Source: Sphingobacteriales bacterium 44-61 (GTDB taxonomy: Bacteria > Bacteroidota > Bacteroidia > Chitinophagales > Chitinophagaceae). From it: a stretch of 64,000 bases of DNA. The position numbers and the translations under genes were made by a program. The notes under the pieces were generated by a model. The model was not told the DNA's origin. It did not search any database and was given only the letters and a program-made list of their open reading frames with translations. Each line of letters starts with the position of its first letter. Positions within the stretch are counted from its first letter, which is position 1. The stretch is from positions 62,001 to 126,000 of the forward strand of contig MKTW01000003.1 in the NCBI GenBank assembly GCA_001898405.1. Direction: 5' to 3'. Of the stretch, positions 59,525 to 64,000 are shown one piece after another.

Positions 59525-60751
59525 TTATGCTATTTTATAAAACGATTCCAATTGTTTATGAAATAATACCAGTTCCTTGTCAGTTGCCGCACCTGCCACA
59601 TTCAGGTGATTGATAAACGAAACGATTTCCCTGATAGGTTCTTCCTCCATTCCTGTTTTGAACCGCAGGTTCTGAATAAATTCATCATTCAGTTCCGAAG
59701 TGGGCAGTTTATAACGCGTTCTCACATGCTCCAGGAAATAAGCTGCCATTTTCCGGCACAGATTGGTATGATCACCTTTATCATGATATAGGCGGCCAAT
59801 GGTCTTTACAAAATCGAGTGAATCATTTTTAGGTTTATTGATCACCGGAATGGGACGTTGTTTTCTCCGCATTTCCAGCAACACATAAGTGAGCAATGCC
59901 AGTAAGGCCGTGATCAATCCCCAGCGAAGACCCGGATAACGAAGGAATACACTTAACCAGTTGGATTTCTTGTCCTGGTTATTCTCCCGTCCTTTCGCAA
60001 GGAAGTATTCATCCCACACTACTTTAGTTGTATTAGGCGAGATCACCGACAGCGCTTTCTCGTAATACTCCATATTATTTTTATACAATAAAAAATAATT
60101 GGTAAAGGCCATTGGTGCAAGATGCAGGAAGAAATGTCCTTTACCTGCACTCAGTTTAATAAAATTAGGATCACTTCCTGCATCGTAGCCAAGCACGGTT
60201 GTTGTCAGTGTATCATATTCATAAAACCTGAAATCATATCTCTTACCGGGGTAAGCAAACCATTGTGGCCTCCGGGCCACAGGTATGTCCAGGCCCACTC
60301 TTAAGGAATCTTTTTCATTTATCTTTATTTCTCCATTAAGATCTACCGGGTAATAAATATCGCATTTGACCATTTTTTCCACCGGGTAAGACACTTTCAT
60401 TGTGCTGACGAAAACATCATTACCTCTCTTGATAAATTCAAGCAGGCTTTTCATTTCTTCATCTTCTGCATTGAAGAAAGGAGAAACGATCAGCAGGGCC
60501 TGGCGTTTGCCATAAAGAGAAAGCGAGTCCCAGTCGCCGGGCATCCGCCTGTCTGAACTCACCGCTGCTTTGGGAAAGATCTGCTTAAGGTTTTCATAGG
60601 CCACAAAAGTGCCGTAAGGGATCTTATCCCTTTTGCGGAAAGTAAGCCTTTCATCCAAAACCCGGTTAGCAGTATTGTTACCTGTAACAAACAGGAAAAT
60701 GACAGCTGCCACAATCAGCCCGAGCAGTAAATATGGTACACTCTTCTTCAA
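59525..60751 (-). CDS. DUF4350-domain membrane protein
   Basis: A signal-anchor (residues 5-25) precedes a soluble region with LTFRKRDKIPYGTFVAYENLKQIFP, QALLIVSPFFNAEDEEMKSLLEFIKRGNDVFVST and HFFLHLAPMAFTNYFLLY. A second helix follows near residue 280 (YPGLRWGLITALLALLTYVLLEMRRK), then a C-terminal helical part. This matches the GldG/DUF4350-like pattern in MoxR-DUF58 clusters. It starts four bases from DUF4129. No enzymatic residues are evident. Confidence 0.82.
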   Translation of the reverse strand: MKKSVPYLLLGLIVAAVIFLFVTGNNTANRVLDERLTFRKRDKIPYGTFVAYENLKQIFPKAAVSSDRRMPGDWDSLSLYGKRQALLIVSPFFNAEDEEMKSLLEFIKRGNDVFVSTMKVSYPVEKMVKCDIYYPVDLNGEIKINEKDSLRVGLDIPVARRPQWFAYPGKRYDFRFYEYDTLTTTVLGYDAGSDPNFIKLSAGKGHFFLHLAPMAFTNYFLLYKNNMEYYEKALSVISPNTTKVVWDEYFLAKGRENNQDKKSNWLSVFLRYPGLRWGLITALLALLTYVLLEMRRKQRPIPVINKPKNDSLDFVKTIGRLYHDKGDHTNLCRKMAAYFLEHVRTRYKLPTSELNDEFIQNLRFKTGMEEEPIREIVSFINHLNVAGAATDKELVLFHKQLESFYKIA

Positions 60752-60754
60752 TGA

Positions 60755-61600
60755 TCAATACAGTCTTTTATCAAAGTTTTCAAATTCTTTACGAATGATT
60801 ATGAACTTATCCTGTTCCAGTGGAAACTGGCCATACCAACTATATTCATAGTGCCGTGTGAGCCGGAAAAAATCGGTATAATAGCCTGTTGGCTGCAACT
60901 GTGCCAGGTAATCGAAGTTGGTCCGGTCCTGTGTATAATTAATAATATTCCTGTCGGCCAGGTTGCGCAGCAATCGCAGGTAGAGCAATCGCACACCAAA
61001 ACGGTAATTGCCCGATGCAGCAGCTTTGTCCAGTTCCAGTTGGTAATTGATGGCAAAAATATCATCCATATCCGTTTCGCTATTCTCCATTTCACCTATG
61101 TATCTGTTCTTGCGGAAGATGCCCACATTGCTGTTGGATAGAAAAATAATAATGAAGGTAATGAACCCTGCCACCACTACGATCCAGGATATTGTTTGAA
61201 AAGCCGGGTGCATGATCAATGGTTCTCTTTCGCTTCCCTTTTGTTTTTTCTCCTTTTTGAATGATTTATTGGCATACCAGAACGCATCATCTTCCTGTTG
61301 CGCTTTTTTTGCAGCAGGGTCGAGATGGCGCACCTCTATGGAATCGTTCTGCCCCGGCCAGATGGGAAGGAATGCTCTTGCTTCTTCTTTTTCTCCATCT
61401 GCTTCGGCTTCCTCGTCTGTGTATTCTTCCTGTACCGGAGGAGTTTCTACCATCCTGGCGCTGTCCAGGTCAGTGCTGAGCAAACGGGCGCTATCCTGTT
61501 GCTGTGCCTGTGTAAATAAAGGCAGGAAAAACAGCAGGATGATCCAGTTGCTTATTTTCAAGGGCAGTATGTTCCTGTTTTTGCAGTGCATCTGTTGCAT
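60755..61600 (-). CDS. DUF4129-domain membrane protein
   Basis: A signal segment (residues 15-33, ending FTQAQ) precedes an acidic linker (EEYTDEEAEADGEKEEARAF). A membrane helix follows near residue 140, then the DUF4129 core: LDKAAASGNYRFGVRLLYLRLLRNLADRNIINYTQDRTNFDYLAQLQ, then FFRLTRHYEYSWYGQFPLEQDKFI. DUF4129 is a helical domain found in transglutaminase-like membrane proteins and in MoxR clusters. The role is unknown. It starts three bases from SpoIIM. Confidence 0.82.
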   Translation of the reverse strand: MQQMHCKNRNILPLKISNWIILLFFLPLFTQAQQQDSARLLSTDLDSARMVETPPVQEEYTDEEAEADGEKEEARAFLPIWPGQNDSIEVRHLDPAAKKAQQEDDAFWYANKSFKKEKKQKGSEREPLIMHPAFQTISWIVVVAGFITFIIIFLSNSNVGIFRKNRYIGEMENSETDMDDIFAINYQLELDKAAASGNYRFGVRLLYLRLLRNLADRNIINYTQDRTNFDYLAQLQPTGYYTDFFRLTRHYEYSWYGQFPLEQDKFIIIRKEFENFDKRLY

Positions 61601-61603
61601 GGG

Positions 61604-62572
61604 TTACACATCTTCCTCCAACAAATCAACTTTCCTTTTTCTTCCCAGTTGTATCGGGTAAATGACAAAATACCATATGACAAAAACAACAGATAAGGAG
61701 GTGATGATGGTGGTGAATATGGATATATCGTTGTACAATCTTGTGATCACGCCTTCAAAAAAAGCGGCGAGGCCGAATACCGGCATTAAACCGATCATGA
61801 TTTTAACGCCATCTTTAGCGCCTTGCTTGAATGAACTCAATCTTTTTACCGTTCCGGGAAATAAAAAGCTCTTTCCCAATATGAGCCCGGCAGCGCCGGC
61901 AATGATCAGGGCGGTCAGTTCAAGGGTGCCATGCACAAATACAACAAGGAAAAACTGAAGGCCCAGTCCTTTTGATGCAAAGAACTGATCAAAAATGCCG
62001 ACCATGGCAGCATTTTGTGCCAGCATATAGAGGCTGGGAATACCTGCAAAAATGCCGGCGGCAAACATCATGAGCGAAACACGGATATTATGGATCATCA
62101 GGTTGAGCCAGCTGAGTACCGGGTTGCCTGATTCATAAATGCCGAAGGGATTTCCTTTGTCAATATTGTCCAGTGTTTTATCAACATACCCGTCGCCAAA
62201 AAAACTCCGCGCCACTCCTTCATCCTGCTTTGACACAAAAAAACCGATCCCAAAGAAAACGACAAAGACGATAAAGGAAAACAGTACTGTGCGGTGATGC
62301 TTGCGGATGGTAAGCGGCAGATCATATTTCCAAAAGGTGATCAGCCGGTTGCTTTCTTCCTTACGGTTCTTATAAATGCTGAGATAGATCCGGGAAGCCT
62401 GGCTATTGATATAGCGGGTAACTTTGCTGGTGGGATAAAAAGTTTTGGCATAAGCCAGGTCATCTACCAGTTGCGTAAACTCCTTCGCCATTTCATCTGC
62501 ATCAGCCGGAGGATTGTTTTGGTTTTTCAACCATCGTTCCCGGCTTTTCTTTATAAATAGGGCTTCTCTCAA
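61604..62572 (-). CDS. SpoIIM-family (stage II sporulation protein M-like) membrane protein
   Basis: After about 100 helical residues the protein has five or six membrane helices with the DUF95/SpoIIM signatures: WLNLMIHNIRVSLMMFAAGIFAGIPSLYMLAQNAAMVGIF, then FVHGTLELTALIIAGAAGLILG. The name comes from Bacillus sporulation, which is not expected here; the homologue probably supports the MoxR cluster at the membrane. It is the first gene of the minus-strand operon, divergent from an RDD gene. Confidence 0.88.
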   Translation of the reverse strand: MREALFIKKSRERWLKNQNNPPADADEMAKEFTQLVDDLAYAKTFYPTSKVTRYINSQASRIYLSIYKNRKEESNRLITFWKYDLPLTIRKHHRTVLFSFIVFVVFFGIGFFVSKQDEGVARSFFGDGYVDKTLDNIDKGNPFGIYESGNPVLSWLNLMIHNIRVSLMMFAAGIFAGIPSLYMLAQNAAMVGIFDQFFASKGLGLQFFLVVFVHGTLELTALIIAGAAGLILGKSFLFPGTVKRLSSFKQGAKDGVKIMIGLMPVFGLAAFFEGVITRLYNDISIFTTIITSLSVVFVIWYFVIYPIQLGRKRKVDLLEEDV

Positions 62573-62705
62573 GAAATAGTGTTGTTTGGCTTGTAAAATA
62601 CCATTTTTTTGGAAAGAAGGGAATGGTTTAGATTGTGAGTTCAGGATAATAGTGGTTAATCGGAAAAATCATTACCTTACTTCCCGAACAAATCCGCCGC
62701 TGCAG

Positions 62706-63521
62706 ATGGCCCTGATCAAAGTACCTACCAGTTTTAATATTGAAGTTGAATTTGAGATCCCCGAATTTTACAAGCGGTTGTTTTCCCTGCTGATCGATGT
62801 GCTCATGGAGATCGTTTACCTCTTCATTGCCACTAAGATCATGCGTGCCATCACGGAAAACTATGATTTCACCGACGACGATTCCATGTATGATCTGAGT
62901 GCGATCGGCATGTTGCTGATATTGCCCGTGATGGTTTATCATGTAGTATTGGAAATAACCATGAATGGACAAAGCATTGGTAAAAAGATCATGGGAATAC
63001 GTGTGGTAAATGAGAACGGAGGAAGGCCAAGCATCAGCCAGTTCCTGATCAGGTGGCTGTTGCGCGTATCTGACCTGTGGATACTTGCCATACTTTTTAT
63101 ACTGTCTACCAGGGGAATGGCAGGAAGCGTGGAGACAGGTTTTCTTTTACTGGCAGCCCTGGCTTTCCTGGTAACGGATATCGTGCTTGTTGTTTCATCC
63201 AAAAAGGGGCAACGCATAGGTGATATTCTGGCAAAGACCATCCTGATCCGTATCAGTTCCAAAGCCAGTATAGAAGAAACCATTTTCCAGGAAGTGGAAG
63301 ACTCTTATACGCCTTCATTCCCGTCTATCATGCAGCTAAGCGACCGCGATATTAATGCGATCAAAAGTATCCTGGAAACATCGCGGAAGAAAAATGATCA
63401 TTCTATGGCAATGGCTGCGGCAGATAAGATCAAAAATCATTTGCAGATCCATTCTGATCTTGATCCTTATACCTTTTTGGATGTACTGTTGAAGGATTAC
63501 AATTATCTCTCGGTAAAATAA
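62706..63521 (+). CDS. RDD-family membrane protein
   Basis: The 271-residue protein has an RDD domain: FEIPEFYKRLFSLLIDVLMEIVYLF (with the usual RDD replaced by KRLFSLLID), a loop, a second helix, then NGQSIGKKIMGIRVVNENGGRPSISQFLIRWLLRVSDLW and later KKGQRIGDILAKTILI. A soluble helical tail ends the protein. RDD proteins are thought to be small transporters or antiporters; here its divergence from the SpoIIM gene, found also in related genomes, links it to the MoxR cluster. The ATG at 62706 is chosen; an upstream in-frame start at 62586 is not conserved. Confidence 0.8.
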   Translation: MALIKVPTSFNIEVEFEIPEFYKRLFSLLIDVLMEIVYLFIATKIMRAITENYDFTDDDSMYDLSAIGMLLILPVMVYHVVLEITMNGQSIGKKIMGIRVVNENGGRPSISQFLIRWLLRVSDLWILAILFILSTRGMAGSVETGFLLLAALAFLVTDIVLVVSSKKGQRIGDILAKTILIRISSKASIEETIFQEVEDSYTPSFPSIMQLSDRDINAIKSILETSRKKNDHSMAMAAADKIKNHLQIHSDLDPYTFLDVLLKDYNYLSVK

Positions 63522-63532
63522 CCGGCTATTTT

Positions 63533-63994
63533 TTATTGCATTGCTGTGCGCGTACCCAATACCATCGCGCCCAACAGCAGCAGCACAAAAGCGATGATCA
63601 ATATAATAGAGCAAGCCATAAAATAAGCTTTGAGATTACCAAAGCTCTTGTTCAGTTCAGGCTGGTTCAATCCATCCACGCCGGCTTTTGCCTGCCTGGC
63701 AAAGCGGTAAAGAAAATAATTGATGAGCAGGCCAATTGCAATTGAAAGAAGCGATGTAAAAACTTCTGCCCCGGTGGAACTTTCGGTAAAGCCCATATCA
63801 AATCCTTCGGCCCGGTTAAAAGAAGCAGGTCTTTTTTCCCGGAAAAGGTCGATAACGCTAAAGATATATCCGATCACTGATACAACGACAATGACCATGG
63901 CCCAGCCTGACATGGAACGGAGGTATTGCTTTGCCATAGGGTCAATCGTCAGATCGCCGAAAAGATCAGAGGATTGATTTTCCTGTTCTATCAT
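63533..63994 (-). CDS. Small membrane protein (DUF5362-like)
   Basis: The 153-residue protein has three clear hydrophobic segments: SGWAMVIVVVSVIGYIFSVI, LLSIAIGLLINYFLYRFA and AYFMACSIILIIAFVLLLLG. The N terminus is polar and acidic. The pattern LTIDPMAKQYLRSMSGWAMVI resembles DUF5362 proteins of Bacteroidota. No function is known. It converges on the RDD gene with 11 bases between. The start at 63994 is six bases from the window edge, so a longer N terminus cannot be fully excluded. Confidence 0.65.
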   Translation of the reverse strand: MIEQENQSSDLFGDLTIDPMAKQYLRSMSGWAMVIVVVSVIGYIFSVIDLFREKRPASFNRAEGFDMGFTESSTGAEVFTSLLSIAIGLLINYFLYRFARQAKAGVDGLNQPELNKSFGNLKAYFMACSIILIIAFVLLLLGAMVLGTRTAMQ

Positions 63995-64000
63995 AAAAAA

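Noticed and set aside
61604-62572. A sporulation role for the SpoIIM-like protein
   Set aside because: The window is from Bacteroidota, which do not form endospores; the homology is to the membrane domain only.
1-64000. tRNA, rRNA, CRISPR arrays, insertion sequences and prophage
   Set aside because: No T-loop plus acceptor pairing, no regularly spaced repeats, and no transposase, integrase or phage structural genes were seen.

Overview
The window is a 64 kb piece of a Bacteroidota chromosome, most likely from the Chitinophagaceae or a close Chitinophagales relative. This rests on type IX secretion parts (a PorQ-like protein, a plug-domain protein and a cargo protein with a type B sorting domain), on Bacteroidota-only families (DUF4251, DUF5683, DUF5103-type plug), on the parA-parB-DUF5683-dapB order, on recurring TAnnTTTG promoter boxes upstream of genes, and on the near absence of Shine-Dalgarno sites. 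No database search was possible; family names come from recognised motifs and gene order. I see no phage, insertion sequence, CRISPR array, rRNA or tRNA.

Layout. 1-16.8 kb: end of an Nramp-Usp fusion, a Crp-like regulator, isocitrate dehydrogenase with a palindrome-bearing leader, a PrsW-GNAT fusion, SAH hydrolase, a SET protein, a tandem pair of exported M14 peptidases (the first apparently dead), a lytic transglycosylase, and small exported proteins. 17-24.9 kb: a large T9SS cargo protein, an M42 peptidase, then a tightly coupled set (57-residue membrane protein, kinase-like/methyltransferase, membrane sulfatase-like protein), and PorQ. 25-37.7 kb: Lon, an outer-membrane barrel, a Sel1-repeat protein, a metallophosphoesterase, parAB-DUF5683-dapB, a TPR histidine kinase with its response regulator, and a TlpA-like thioredoxin.

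37.8-45 kb: a complete tryptophan operon on the minus strand, trpE-G-D-C-F-B-(lipoprotein)-A. It is preceded by a textbook-style attenuator not captured by ordinary gene calling: a 20-residue leader peptide with three consecutive Trp codons, a competing pairing, and an intrinsic terminator. 45-56.5 kb: an S9 peptidase, a family 39-type glycosyltransferase, fructose-6-phosphate aldolase, the SRP RNA gene, a T9SS plug-domain protein, a LolC/E-type permease, a SpoU methyltransferase and a TamL-like lipoprotein barrel. 56.4-64 kb: truB and a MoxR-DUF58-DUF4350-DUF4129-SpoIIM cluster with a divergent RDD membrane protein.

Most striking observations: the trp attenuator; the M14 pair in which the zinc motif HxxE has become ExxH together with loss of the other active-site residues; the coupled small-protein/methyltransferase/sulfatase-like locus; the PrsW-GNAT fusion; and several families of intergenic palindromes, including a nearly perfect 64-nt palindrome after trpA and a 24-nt inverted repeat in the icd leader with a relative between parA and parB.
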